From: JAQVEM01 sp964610315
Lineage (GTDB): Bacteria; Actinomycetota; Humimicrobiia; Humimicrobiales; Humimicrobiaceae
DNA: 64,000 bases
Direction: 5' to 3'
Assembly: GCA_964610315.1 (NCBI GenBank)
Contig: CAZSVM010000008.1
Coordinates: forward strand, 1-64,000
Numbering within the stretch: the stretch's first letter is position 1; each line of letters starts with the position of its first letter. The notes below the pieces were generated by a model, which was given only the letters and a program-made list of their open reading frames with translations, had not been told where the DNA came from and made no database searches. This document shows positions 7,578 to 16,186 of the stretch, piece by piece. A program made the position numbers and the translations under genes.

Positions 7578-8474
7578 TCAGATAAACAAATCCACAATCT
7601 CCCGATTTAATTTACTGACGATTATGCCAATCAGGCCGGGTCCGGTATGAGCCCCGATAACCGGGGTACACTCCGTGATCATAGTATCCACATATTTTAG
7701 AGAAGACTGGATCTTTCTCATAATTCTTTTTGATTCCTTAAGAGAAAGGGTGTGAATTATGGAAACTATTACCCATCTTTCTTTTTTAAAATCTCTTATG
7801 ACTCTCCGGGTTATCTCCATTAAAGAACCGTACCTGGTGATGGAAATCCCAATCATTTCCACTAATCCATTTTTTATTCCCAGAAGGGGTTTTATTTTTA
7901 AAATTCTGGATATCAGGCTGGCAGCAGCAGGAACTCTTCCACTTCTTCTTAAATATTTCAAGGTGTCAATAGTTCCATATAATTTAATGTTATCCCTTAA
8001 GAAATCAAGCATGGGTAATATTTTTTCATAAGAGTATTTTTTTATAACAGCTCTGGCCGCAGTCAAAACCAGAAAACCGGTTCCCATAGCACCGGATAGT
8101 GAATCGTATATCTTTATCCTCTTTTCCGCTTTAAGTAAACCCCTGGCAATCCTTGCCGACTTTATAACTGCGGACAATTTCGAACTTATATGAATTGAAA
8201 ATATCTTTTCGTATTTTTTGAGCAATTCTTTATAAACCAGTACAAAATCCTGCGGAGAAGGAGAAGAGGAAGTAAAAATAGCTTTCTCTTCCTTCTGGAG
8301 AGTGTAAATCTGATTTGAATCGATATCAATTCCGTCTTTAAATTCTTTGCCATTATAATGAATATAAATGGGAATGACATTTATATTGTATTTTTCTGCA
8401 AGTTCTCTGGATATATCGGATGCACTGTCGGTAACCAGCGCATATTTTTTTAAAACATCCGGTTCTTTTTTCAT
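7578..8474 (-). CDS. DegV family fatty-acid-binding protein
   Basis: This 298-residue protein has the DegV fold. The N-terminal strand gives ALVTDSASDIS, followed near residue 70 by FTSSSPSPQDF, the fatty-acid headgroup-binding Ser/Thr region. GAMGTGFLV lies near residue 130, and HTGPGLIGI near the C-terminus. DegV proteins (FakB) present bound fatty acids to the kinase FakA for phosphorylation and phospholipid synthesis. No FakA gene is nearby. The frame is complete, convergent with amrA, and preceded by only a weak ribosome site. Confidence 0.93.
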   Translation of the reverse strand: MKKEPDVLKKYALVTDSASDISRELAEKYNINVIPIYIHYNGKEFKDGIDIDSNQIYTLQKEEKAIFTSSSPSPQDFVLVYKELLKKYEKIFSIHISSKLSAVIKSARIARGLLKAEKRIKIYDSLSGAMGTGFLVLTAARAVIKKYSYEKILPMLDFLRDNIKLYGTIDTLKYLRRSGRVPAAASLISRILKIKPLLGIKNGLVEMIGISITRYGSLMEITRRVIRDFKKERWVIVSIIHTLSLKESKRIMRKIQSSLKYVDTMITECTPVIGAHTGPGLIGIIVSKLNREIVDLFI

Positions 8475-8605
8475 TTTGCTATTTTCCCGGTACTTTATAC
8501 CAGTCCTTAATTTATAGATTAATTATACGCTATTATAAACCAGTATTAATAATAAGCACTGTTAATAGATTTTATAACAGCAACTATTGGCTGGCAACAA
8601 AGATT

Positions 8606-9649
8606 TTAATCCCTGTTAAAGAGCATAATTGCTTTTACTATTTTAGAATCCTCAATTTCTTTAAAAGTCTCCAGCCATTGATCGATTTCAATAATTTTGG
8701 TTATCATAGGTTCCATCAAAATTTTACCCTGACTGATTAATGACAATACTGCTTCCCATGAATTCCAGGTATGACTGAAAGTTCCCTGCAGCCTGGCACC
8801 TTTGGTTAAAATAGGATCCAGACTGAAGTTAATAGGTTCAGGTCCCCAGCCTATTTTAGTTATTTGACCCATACGGGCCACCAGGTCAATTGCCAGTTTT
8901 AGGGCATGCTTATTCCCTGCTGCATCAATTACTAAATGGCACCCTTCTTGTTTTGTTGTTTTCAGTACTATTTCCCTTGCTTCTTCTTTTTCCACATTAA
9001 TAATCAAATCTGCTCCCAACTTCTTTGCCGCATCAAATCTAATTTTATCGACAGATGTACCTGCCATAATAATTGGACCTGCACCCGACAGCCTGGCTAT
9101 TTGCAGACAAAACAAGCCAATAGGTCCTGGACCGATAATCAGTACAGGCTTACCGGGTATAATCCTGGACATATAAACTAATGCATTATAAGCAACACAA
9201 GCCGGTTCTGTTAACGCCGCATGGTTGAAATCAACATTTTCTGGTATATTATGAAGACACCTCTCCGGGACTTTAACAAAGCTTGTAAATGCGCCATCAA
9301 CTCCGTATCCAAATCCCTTTCTTTTTGCACATAGATTATAATTTCCAGCGAGACACTGATTACATTTACCGCAAATAAAAGCTGCAGTTTCACTAACTAC
9401 TCTGTCATTAACTTTAAAACAGGTGACTTTTTCCCCGACCTCTTTTATCACTCCTGAAAATTCATGCCCCTGCACAACCGGAACTTTTACCGGGTTTGCC
9501 ATAGTATGTCTCCACATTTCAATATCCCATCCGCAAATACCCGCTGCCTTAACTTCTAAAAGAACATCTTCTGGCTCAATTTTAGGTATTGGTATATCCC
9601 GGATTTCTACTTCTCCATCTTTATTACCGTATTTAACCAGTGCTTTCAT
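8606..9649 (-). CDS. Zinc-dependent alcohol/polyol dehydrogenase (medium-chain family)
   Basis: This 347-residue protein is a medium-chain dehydrogenase with a GroES-like N-terminal domain. The catalytic zinc Cys lies in AGICGWD near residue 38 and its His in GHEFSGVI. The structural zinc site is CGKCNQCLAGNYNLC near residues 93-107. The Rossmann nucleotide motif is IGPGPIGLFCLQ near residue 172. The sequence resembles sorbitol and L-threonine dehydrogenases, so it probably oxidises a secondary alcohol on a sugar or polyol with NAD(P). It follows a paralogous dehydrogenase by 19 bases, so the pair is probably co-transcribed. Substrate unknown. Confidence 0.9.
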   Translation of the reverse strand: MKALVKYGNKDGEVEIRDIPIPKIEPEDVLLEVKAAGICGWDIEMWRHTMANPVKVPVVQGHEFSGVIKEVGEKVTCFKVNDRVVSETAAFICGKCNQCLAGNYNLCAKRKGFGYGVDGAFTSFVKVPERCLHNIPENVDFNHAALTEPACVAYNALVYMSRIIPGKPVLIIGPGPIGLFCLQIARLSGAGPIIMAGTSVDKIRFDAAKKLGADLIINVEKEEAREIVLKTTKQEGCHLVIDAAGNKHALKLAIDLVARMGQITKIGWGPEPINFSLDPILTKGARLQGTFSHTWNSWEAVLSLISQGKILMEPMITKIIEIDQWLETFKEIEDSKIVKAIMLFNRD

Positions 9650-9668
9650 ATTCTTAAGTCCCGGATCT

Positions 9669-10700
9669 TTAAGGTTTTAAAATTACTTTCAGCAGTCCCG
9701 ATTCCAGTTTATACAATCTATTAAACCAAACCGGACCTTCTTTCAAAGGTGCTATTTTGCTTATTAATACATCTAAGTTAATAATCCCTCTTTCTATCAT
9801 TTCTATACAGGTATCATATTCTCCAGCAGAAGCACATGACCCTTTTATTTCTATCTCTCTGGTTACTAAAAGCTGCAAAGGAATCTTAACCTCAGGGGAC
9901 AGATTTCCAATCAAGGTTAGCAATCCTCCTTTTTTTAAACATTCAATGGCAATCTTAACAGTTTGAGGTATACCTACTATTTCAAATGAAATATCTGCAC
10001 CCCTATTTTTAGTTAAAATTAATATTTTACTTTTAACATCTGTTTCATCTGACTTTATTACACTATCGGCACCCAATCTCAATGCCAGATCCAGCTTAAA
10101 CCGGTCGATGTCTATTGCTATTATCCTTCCGCATCCGGTGTTTTTAAGCAACTGAACAATGAGCAGTCCTATCATTCCGACACCCATTACCGCAGCAGTG
10201 TCATTTATTTTAATAGATGTATTATTCACGGCATGCAGGGCCACGGACAGCGGTTCTATGAAAGTGGCATGTTCATAAGAAATATTATCCGGCAGCCGGT
10301 ATAATATATGCTGTGGAACTGCTATATATTCGGCAAATGCGCCATCCTTATGATATTCATCACATGAAACTCCAAAAACTCTCCTGTTTTCACATAAATT
10401 TATCTTCCCCAGGCAACAGTAATAACAATTACAGCAATAAATTGTTGAATTAAAAGTAACCCTATCTCCTTTTTTGAAGTTCTTCACTTGCCTTCCAATT
10501 TCTTCAATTATACCTGAAGCTTCATGGCCCATTATTATAGGAGGGATCCTTCGGCCGGTACTACCATCCATACCATGGACGTCACTTCCGCATATAGCGC
10601 ATGCTTTTACTCTAACCAATACTTCATCTGGTCTAATTTGCGGTTTAGATACATCCTTATAGACAAATTTACCGTATTGTTCTAAAACCAGTGCTTTCAT
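9669..10700 (-). CDS. Zinc-dependent alcohol/polyol dehydrogenase, second copy
   Basis: This 343-residue medium-chain dehydrogenase is paralogous to its downstream neighbour but clearly diverged. It has a catalytic zinc motif CAICGSDVHG near residue 35, GHEASGIIEE near residue 60 and a cysteine-rich structural zinc lobe near residues 92-106 with the usual C-x2-C-x2-C-x7-C spacing. The nucleotide-binding glycine motif is GVGMIGLLIVQ. It probably oxidises a sugar alcohol or related substrate. It lies 18 bases after the CapA-like lipoprotein gene on the same strand. I cannot tell sorbitol, threonine or galactitol dehydrogenase apart by eye. Confidence 0.9.
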   Translation of the reverse strand: MKALVLEQYGKFVYKDVSKPQIRPDEVLVRVKACAICGSDVHGMDGSTGRRIPPIIMGHEASGIIEEIGRQVKNFKKGDRVTFNSTIYCCNCYYCCLGKINLCENRRVFGVSCDEYHKDGAFAEYIAVPQHILYRLPDNISYEHATFIEPLSVALHAVNNTSIKINDTAAVMGVGMIGLLIVQLLKNTGCGRIIAIDIDRFKLDLALRLGADSVIKSDETDVKSKILILTKNRGADISFEIVGIPQTVKIAIECLKKGGLLTLIGNLSPEVKIPLQLLVTREIEIKGSCASAGEYDTCIEMIERGIINLDVLISKIAPLKEGPVWFNRLYKLESGLLKVILKP

Positions 10701-10718
10701 AAAATTTATACCATCTAA

Positions 10719-12476
10719 TTATTTTATACTGCCGGCAAAAATAGAATTTAAAAGTTCTATTCTTTCCTCAGCAGTGGTAAGTCTTGGCTGGCTTAAATTT
10801 TCCAGCATGGTGGTTATCATTATCGTATTTATATGCCTGCCTTCATAGAATATATGCTTTGCTATGATTCCCTGCTTTAGCCCCAGAATATTCCTCATAT
10901 TGTAAAATAAATTTCCCAGTCCGTAATTTATAAAACCGTTCCCTCTTATTTCGACTCCCATAGGCCAGTGGGATTGACTTCCGCTTACTATATCCGCCCC
11001 GGCATCAATAATTCTTTCAAAATCCCTGATCTGGCTCTCAGTGGGGTTGTAACTTTCCGTTTCCTGATACTGAAATGTAAAAATAACTATATATCCTTCA
11101 CTTTTCAATTCCTTGATTATGCCTTCCACTTTTTTAAAATCTTTTTCTTTATCCTCTTCGTTCCATATATTTAAACGGGCAGCTCCCGGCGAATCCTCCC
11201 TGGCCCATTCATTGGGATTAGCCAGACCATAGGCATTAACACCCAGAAAAGCAATTTTGTTTCCATTTACTTCAAAAATAGCAGGAAGATAAGCCTCTTC
11301 CAGATTTCTACCGCCGCCAAAATAAGGCCAGCCTTCCTTATCATACATTTCCAGAGTATACAGCATCCACTGGGGGCCATAATCATTCATATGATTTCCG
11401 GTAAGTTCTATCACATCGGTGTCCACATATCTTAGAAGTTCTATATATTCTGGGCTGCTGCATAGCAGCGGAAATTTATTCTCCGAACTGCAGCCTTCTA
11501 CAAAGCATATTTCATTACTGATATGGGTTATATCAGCATCTCTTAACACCTCTACAATTTTTTCGGCAGGATAAAGAACCCCCAGCTCATCCATTCTTCT
11601 CCCGATTGTTTTTCCCCGGGCAAGGGCGGTAACCCCGGTCATTATAACCGAGGCCATTTTTTCAACATCTCTGTTGGTTATGGTAATTCCATTAAAACAT
11701 TCAGCCACTTCACTTTCAAGTTCCGGATTATCACTGCTCACCTTTATACCTACAGTCAGGGGATAACTGTTAGTATCCAGCTCTTTGTCAAAAACAGATT
11801 TATTGTCCACATTAAGTACCTTATATTTTTTATCAATACTGTCAAAAGGAACAATGGAAAAACTATCGTTATCTTCGATATCGGTCATAAGTTCTTCTTC
11901 GCTTACTATTCTTATATTCTCATTTCCGCTTTCCCCTAAAATTATTTCCAGAACCTTAAAAACTCTTTCGGTCAAAATAAGCCTTGGTTCGGAGTTATCC
12001 GTTGATATATAATTCAAAACTTCACTGTTTCCAGCCCAGAACTCTTTAAAATTATCATAAGACAGGTCATCGAAGTTTCTAAAAAAAGAAACCACCGGCG
12101 CCAAAACCCATGTTGCTGCCGAACCGGCAGAATTTACATCAATTTCAACCCGGATATCGGAATCTTCTTTTTTATCCACTATTTCTATTGCATTAAAAGT
12201 TTTTGTCAGTTCGTTTCTAATTCTTATACTTATATCCTCCGGGACAGCTTCATCTATCCAGAGATTTACTGGAGCAATTTCTTCCTCTACACTTGGGGAT
12301 TCTTTTTCCTCTCCCTGCTGGAGACTCTCATTTGTACTTGTATTTACGGTTTCCTCAGACCCAGAGGTAGTTTCTCCAGTAAACCATTCCATTTGACAGG
12401 ATACACCTACCACTGATATTAATATAAAAATTAAAACCGGGATAAAAATATATGTAAATGAATTTCTTGTTTTCAT
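10719..12476 (-). CDS. CapA-like (PGA synthesis) lipoprotein with an extra N-terminal domain
   Basis: This 585-residue protein begins with a hydrophobic signal and lipobox (GVSC near residue 27), then an acidic linker. Residues about 65-275 form a domain resembling extracytoplasmic binding domains. The C-terminal half is CapA-like: GNHMNDYG near residue 360, a GADIVSGSQSH segment and YGLGNLFYN near residue 530. CapA domains are metallophosphoesterase-like proteins linked to poly-gamma-glutamate export. Several usual metal-binding positions differ here: GD becomes GV, HWG is lost, and GHHPH becomes GSQSH. Hydrolytic activity is therefore doubtful. An AAGGA sequence directly abuts the ATG, unusually close. 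Confidence 0.8.
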   Translation of the reverse strand: MKTRNSFTYIFIPVLIFILISVVGVSCQMEWFTGETTSGSEETVNTSTNESLQQGEEKESPSVEEEIAPVNLWIDEAVPEDISIRIRNELTKTFNAIEIVDKKEDSDIRVEIDVNSAGSAATWVLAPVVSFFRNFDDLSYDNFKEFWAGNSEVLNYISTDNSEPRLILTERVFKVLEIILGESGNENIRIVSEEELMTDIEDNDSFSIVPFDSIDKKYKVLNVDNKSVFDKELDTNSYPLTVGIKVSSDNPELESEVAECFNGITITNRDVEKMASVIMTGVTALARGKTIGRRMDELGVLYPAEKIVEVLRDADITHISNEICFVEGCSSENKFPLLCSSPEYIELLRYVDTDVIELTGNHMNDYGPQWMLYTLEMYDKEGWPYFGGGRNLEEAYLPAIFEVNGNKIAFLGVNAYGLANPNEWAREDSPGAARLNIWNEEDKEKDFKKVEGIIKELKSEGYIVIFTFQYQETESYNPTESQIRDFERIIDAGADIVSGSQSHWPMGVEIRGNGFINYGLGNLFYNMRNILGLKQGIIAKHIFYEGRHINTIMITTMLENLSQPRLTTAEERIELLNSIFAGSIK

Positions 12477-12581
12477 TCCTTCATACAGCCATTTGGTAAC
12501 TTTCCGGTAATTTAGTATAATTCTATATTTTTAAAGTTAAAATTTAAAGTAATAAAATTACCATTAATTTTAGTTAAAAAG

Positions 12582-12590
12582 TGTTATAAT
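12582..12590 (+). promoter_or_regulatory. Extended -10 promoter of the bactofilin gene
   Basis: TGTTATAAT (12582-12590) is a perfect -10 hexamer with the TGn extension. The -35 region has only weak matches, as is typical of extended -10 promoters. Transcription would begin near 12597, about 58 bases before the ATG. Confidence 0.55.
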
Positions 12591-12654
12591 AGCTTGCAAA
12601 AATTATTTAGATTCGGAACTTAAACAGTTCTTTGGAGAGAAAGAGAGAGTAAGC

Positions 12655-13083
12655 ATGCTATCAAGAAGAGATACGGAAGTTAAAGGCACTAAAAATATTA
12701 CTATTATTGCCGAGGGAGTAGAGATAGAAGGAAAAATTAATTGTCCTGGTTCCTTGAGAATAGACGGTACGGCAAAGGGTGAAATTAGCACCGGTAAAGA
12801 TATTACTGTTGGAAAAGAAGGAAACGTGGAAGCCAATATTCGAACAACAAATGCTACTATAGCCGGTACCTACAAGGGAAATATGATAGCATCGGGAGAA
12901 GTTGAAATTACTTCAACCGGAAAATTTATTGGAAACTTAACTCAGAAAGACGCGCTCCTGAGCATATCCAAAGGAGGACTTTTTAAAGGTGAAAGCGTTA
13001 TAGCCTCAAGCTCCGATGTTTTCAAATCAAAAGATGAAAAGAAAGATACTGAAGATGTTTCCCAGAAATTCAAAAAGATCTAG
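12655..13083 (+). CDS. Bactofilin (polymer-forming cytoskeletal protein)
   Basis: This 142-residue protein has the bactofilin core: a short flexible N-terminus, then repeats with glycine and hydrophobic spacing (for example IIAEGVEIEGKINCPGSLRI) that wind a right-handed beta-helix from about residue 18 to 110. A charged, disordered tail follows. Bactofilins polymerise without nucleotide and organise envelope growth or scaffolds at the membrane. It is monocistronic, with an extended -10 promoter upstream, and its end overlaps the convergent UPF0280 gene by four bases. Confidence 0.93.
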   Translation: MLSRRDTEVKGTKNITIIAEGVEIEGKINCPGSLRIDGTAKGEISTGKDITVGKEGNVEANIRTTNATIAGTYKGNMIASGEVEITSTGKFIGNLTQKDALLSISKGGLFKGESVIASSSDVFKSKDEKKDTEDVSQKFKKI

Positions 13084-13835
13084 GTTCCTATAAGCTGTAT
13101 ATTCCCCCAGATGCCAAGCTTGCTATCTTTTACGATTAAAATACCGGATATATCTTTTATGTTTTTATAATAATCTATAGTCTGGTAGATATCGGTAGAT
13201 TGGTTAATTTTATTTGCAATCGATGTAGCTGCCCCGTCTGCACTAATAGTCGATGGCGAGAGAACCACTACCAGGTCGCTTTTTCCCATACTAAGCGAAT
13301 GGCCAAAACTCCCTGATGAAGAACAAAGACCGCAGGGAGTATCTTTAGCTCTTATTTTCAAATATATTTTATCCGCAAAATTTTTATTTTTAAGATATAT
13401 ACCAACCTCTACATCTTTACTGGTCTTTATGAAAACATCGCCCCCATTTTCTATTATCAGCCGGCTGCAGTATTTATTCAAACCGGCAGCAATATAATCA
13501 CACACCGCACCGGCGACTGCAGCCATTGGGCCTACGTTAAAGATGGCTGCTTTCTGGCACATCTTTTTTATTACCGGAGGGTAATGCTGCTCTATTTTCA
13601 GGGGGGACAAGCTCTTCTGAAAAGAAGGCTCTTCCTTTATAAAGGATCCCAGTAAATCATATATTTCTTTAATCAATCTCTCCAGTTTAAGGTATACATC
13701 TTTATCACAGCTGACCAGAAGATCGCTGTATTTGTATATAATCCTCCAGTTGTATTTTTCTTTATTCTTTACCCTGTCTCTATAAACACTCTTATTTATA
13801 TCAAGCTTATCGATAAATAATTTCTCAACATTCAT
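13080..13835 (-). CDS. UPF0280 family protein (ApbE-like, COG2122)
   Basis: This 251-residue protein matches UPF0280. It has the family's NVGPMAAVAGAVCDYIA segment near residue 128, the IIENGGDVFI motif near residue 155, a CGLCSSSGSFGHS loop near residue 195 and SADGAATSIAN near residue 225. The fold is related to the flavin transferase ApbE. In methanogens a member of this family has been implicated in sulfide assimilation and homocysteine formation together with DUF39 and NIL-ferredoxin proteins. Both of those are encoded about 0.4 kb away on the opposite strand, which supports the same role here. The reaction itself is not established. Confidence 0.85.
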   Translation of the reverse strand: MNVEKLFIDKLDINKSVYRDRVKNKEKYNWRIIYKYSDLLVSCDKDVYLKLERLIKEIYDLLGSFIKEEPSFQKSLSPLKIEQHYPPVIKKMCQKAAIFNVGPMAAVAGAVCDYIAAGLNKYCSRLIIENGGDVFIKTSKDVEVGIYLKNKNFADKIYLKIRAKDTPCGLCSSSGSFGHSLSMGKSDLVVVLSPSTISADGAATSIANKINQSTDIYQTIDYYKNIKDISGILIVKDSKLGIWGNIQLIGT

Positions 13836-13862
13836 ATGACTGCTTTCCTCATAACTTTTAAA

Positions 13863-14051
13863 TTATTTTTTTCTAACATTACTGTAATACAAGAAAACCA
13901 GGAAAATAACCGCTAAATAAATCAAAACGGTAACCACCAACATTATCCAGTTAACTGAATTAAAAATATACATAGTCAGTATAAGAACCGGAATTAAAAA
14001 TATCGCAGCTACGATACTTAAAACAAGTGGATTTCTAAATTTTGGATTCAT
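13863..14051 (-). CDS. Small two-helix membrane protein
   Basis: This 62-residue protein consists of a short polar N-terminus, two hydrophobic segments (about residues 10-30 and 34-56) and a basic YYSNVRKK tail, so both ends probably face the cytoplasm. It sits 27 bases upstream of the UPF0280 gene on the same strand and is probably co-transcribed with it. I recognise no family. The clean membrane topology and operon-like spacing are the only evidence that it is real. Confidence 0.6.
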   Translation of the reverse strand: MNPKFRNPLVLSIVAAIFLIPVLILTMYIFNSVNWIMLVVTVLIYLAVIFLVFLYYSNVRKK

Positions 14052-14269
14052 TTTTATCCTGCAACTGCCTTTCCAGACTGTCCAGATATTCAGGGATAAA
14101 ATTTTTTACATTACCAAACAAAGAGTATCCCCATAATCTCCATAATCGTTTTAAAAAATTATATTACAGGGCGAGACAAAAATCTATTCCACCCGAGGAT
14201 GATTATTGGAAAAATATTAATATTAGAGTATCATATTTTACTATATTAAAATCAGAGTTTAAATTTATT

Positions 14270-15436
14270 ATGGCAAAGACAATTGAAGAAATAAATGAAA
14301 AAATAAAAAATGGAAAAGTTGTGGTTCTAAATGCTGAAGAGATAATTGATTATACCACCAAAAAGGGAGTAAAAAAAACGGCCAAAGAAGTAGATGTGGT
14401 TACCACCGCAACTTTTGGCCCCATGTGCTCCTCAGGAGCATTCATTAATTTCGGGCATTCGGATCCCCCCATAAAAATGACCAAGGTATGGTTAAATGAT
14501 GTTCCTGCATATACCGGGATAGCTGCCGTAGATGCTTATATCGGAGCAACCGAACTTTCGGAAACCGAAGGCGAAAAATACGGAGGGGCTAATGTAATCG
14601 AAGACCTGATTTCAGGAAAACCGATAAAATTAAGAGCAACCGCATATGGTACGGATTGTTATCCCTTAAAAGAAATCGAAACCTACATAACCAGGGATAC
14701 GGTAAATCAAGCTTATTTATTCAACCCCAGAAATGCTTACCAGAATTATTCAGTAGCTACCAATTCTTCCAACAGAACCATATATACCTATATGGGAAAA
14801 TTACTTCCTAACTTTGGTAACGCCACTTTCTCCAGTGCCGGTCAGCTCAGTCCACTTTTAAATGACCCCTATTACAGAACCATAGGGATCGGCACCAGAA
14901 TATTCCTGGCCGGCAGTCAGGGTTATGTTTCCTGGTACGGTACCCAGCATAATCCTGGTAAAGAGAGACTAGCTAACGGTACCCCCTGCGGCCCTGCCGG
15001 TTCCATAGCAGTTATAGGTAACCTGAAGGAGATGTCGGTTCAATATTTAAGAGCAGCCGTATTTTACGGCTACGGGGTTACCATATTTATAGGAATAGGC
15101 ATTCCTATACCGGTAATCGATGAAGAAATGGTGGAATTTCTCAGGGTTAAAGATGAAGATATATATACCGAAATTTTTGATTATTCAGTGCAGAGAAGAA
15201 ATAAACCCTCTTATGGCAGGGTAAACTATAAACAGCTCAGAAGCGGGAAAATAAAAATAAACGGGAAATTGGTCCAGACCGGTCCAATCTCAAGTTACTA
15301 CAAGGCTCTGGAAATATCCAACATTCTAAAAAAGGAAATTAAAAATGGTAAGTTTTATTTAACCAATTTTGTTTCCCCGCTGCCTCTGGAGGAAAAATAC
15401 GGCAATCTCGATATACTCAGCAAGGAGGAACTCTAA
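14270..15436 (+). CDS. Homocysteine biosynthesis protein (DUF39, COG1900)
   Basis: This protein has 388 residues from the ATG at 14270, where the family's usual N-terminus MAKTIEEINEKI begins; the frame is open further upstream but without homology. Conserved cysteines are visible in FGPMCSSGAF, TAYGTDCYP and NGTPCGPAG, and the first of these carries the proposed catalytic or persulfide-forming Cys. In Methanosarcina the family helps convert aspartate semialdehyde and sulfide to homocysteine with a NIL-ferredoxin partner. The partner gene overlaps its stop codon by one base, so the two are translationally coupled. No strong ribosome site precedes the ATG. Confidence 0.88.
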   Translation: MAKTIEEINEKIKNGKVVVLNAEEIIDYTTKKGVKKTAKEVDVVTTATFGPMCSSGAFINFGHSDPPIKMTKVWLNDVPAYTGIAAVDAYIGATELSETEGEKYGGANVIEDLISGKPIKLRATAYGTDCYPLKEIETYITRDTVNQAYLFNPRNAYQNYSVATNSSNRTIYTYMGKLLPNFGNATFSSAGQLSPLLNDPYYRTIGIGTRIFLAGSQGYVSWYGTQHNPGKERLANGTPCGPAGSIAVIGNLKEMSVQYLRAAVFYGYGVTIFIGIGIPIPVIDEEMVEFLRVKDEDIYTEIFDYSVQRRNKPSYGRVNYKQLRSGKIKINGKLVQTGPISSYYKALEISNILKKEIKNGKFYLTNFVSPLPLEEKYGNLDILSKEEL

Positions 15437-15843
15437 TGATAAAAAGAAAACTAGTCCTGAGTTTTCCGGAGAATATTGTCACTAAACCAATTACCTATAA
15501 ACTGGTAAAAGAGTTCAACCTGGAATTTAATATACTAAGAGCTGAGATCACTCCCGATATGGAAGGAAAAATGCTGATAGAACTTAAGGGGGATAAAACT
15601 CAAATCGACGGAGCAATAAAATATCTTACCCGCACCGGCGTTACCGTTCAGGAAGCAGCAAAAGACATAATAATAGATAAAAATCAGTGTATAGACTGTG
15701 GTGTCTGTACTTCCATATGCATTACCCAGGCCCTGACTCTCGATGACAAAAGTTATAAATTAAAATTTAACAAAGACAAATGTATTCTGTGTGAGTTATG
15801 TTTGAACTGCTGTCCCCTTTCCGCTATCAAAGTACATATTTAA
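15436..15843 (+). CDS. NIL-domain 2[4Fe-4S] ferredoxin for homocysteine biosynthesis
   Basis: This 135-residue protein has an N-terminal NIL domain (about residues 1-75), also found in methionine ABC transporters. A two-cluster ferredoxin domain follows with motifs CIDCGVCTSIC and CILCELCLNCC. It probably supplies electrons for persulfide reduction by the DUF39 protein. A GGAGG ribosome site lies inside the end of the DUF39 gene, and start and stop overlap as TAATGA. Gene order and domain pairing match the methanogen module. Confidence 0.92.
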   Translation: MIKRKLVLSFPENIVTKPITYKLVKEFNLEFNILRAEITPDMEGKMLIELKGDKTQIDGAIKYLTRTGVTVQEAAKDIIIDKNQCIDCGVCTSICITQALTLDDKSYKLKFNKDKCILCELCLNCCPLSAIKVHI

Positions 15844-15858
15844 CAGCAATAAAAGCGG

Positions 15859-16023
15859 TTATTCCTCATACACTTCAAATTCATCCTTTGACGCTCCACA
15901 CTCGGGACAAACCCAGTCATCAGGTAAATCCTCAAACCTGGTACCCGGTGCTATATTGTTTTCCGGATCACCTTTCTCGGGATCGTAAATATAACCACAA
16001 ACCTGACATTCCCACTTTTCCAT
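15859..16023 (-). CDS. Rubredoxin
   Basis: This 54-residue protein has both iron-binding knuckles, CQVCGYIYDP near residue 6 and CPECGASKDEF near residue 39, with the usual spacer containing APGTRFEDLPDDWVC. It is a one-electron carrier of the cytoplasm, typical of anaerobes, with roles in oxygen or superoxide detoxification and other redox steps. It lies convergent to the NIL-ferredoxin gene, 15 bases beyond its stop. Confidence 0.97.
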   Translation of the reverse strand: MEKWECQVCGYIYDPEKGDPENNIAPGTRFEDLPDDWVCPECGASKDEFEVYEE

Positions 16024-16186
16024 CTCCAGCCTCCGTTTTTAATTTAAAATTAATAAATATCCGGTAAAATCTGCATTTCCCTCAATAAATCCTCTAATCT
16101 TCCAGGCATTTTGTAGTATAATGATATGGTAAAAATATTTTCAACACAACTAAAATAAACAAATTAAACTAAATTATCAGACTTTT

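Noticed and set aside
14042..14269. 76-codon N-terminal extension of the DUF39 gene
   Set aside because: The extension has no ribosome site or family similarity and overlaps the minus-strand small membrane gene; the family start is at 14270.
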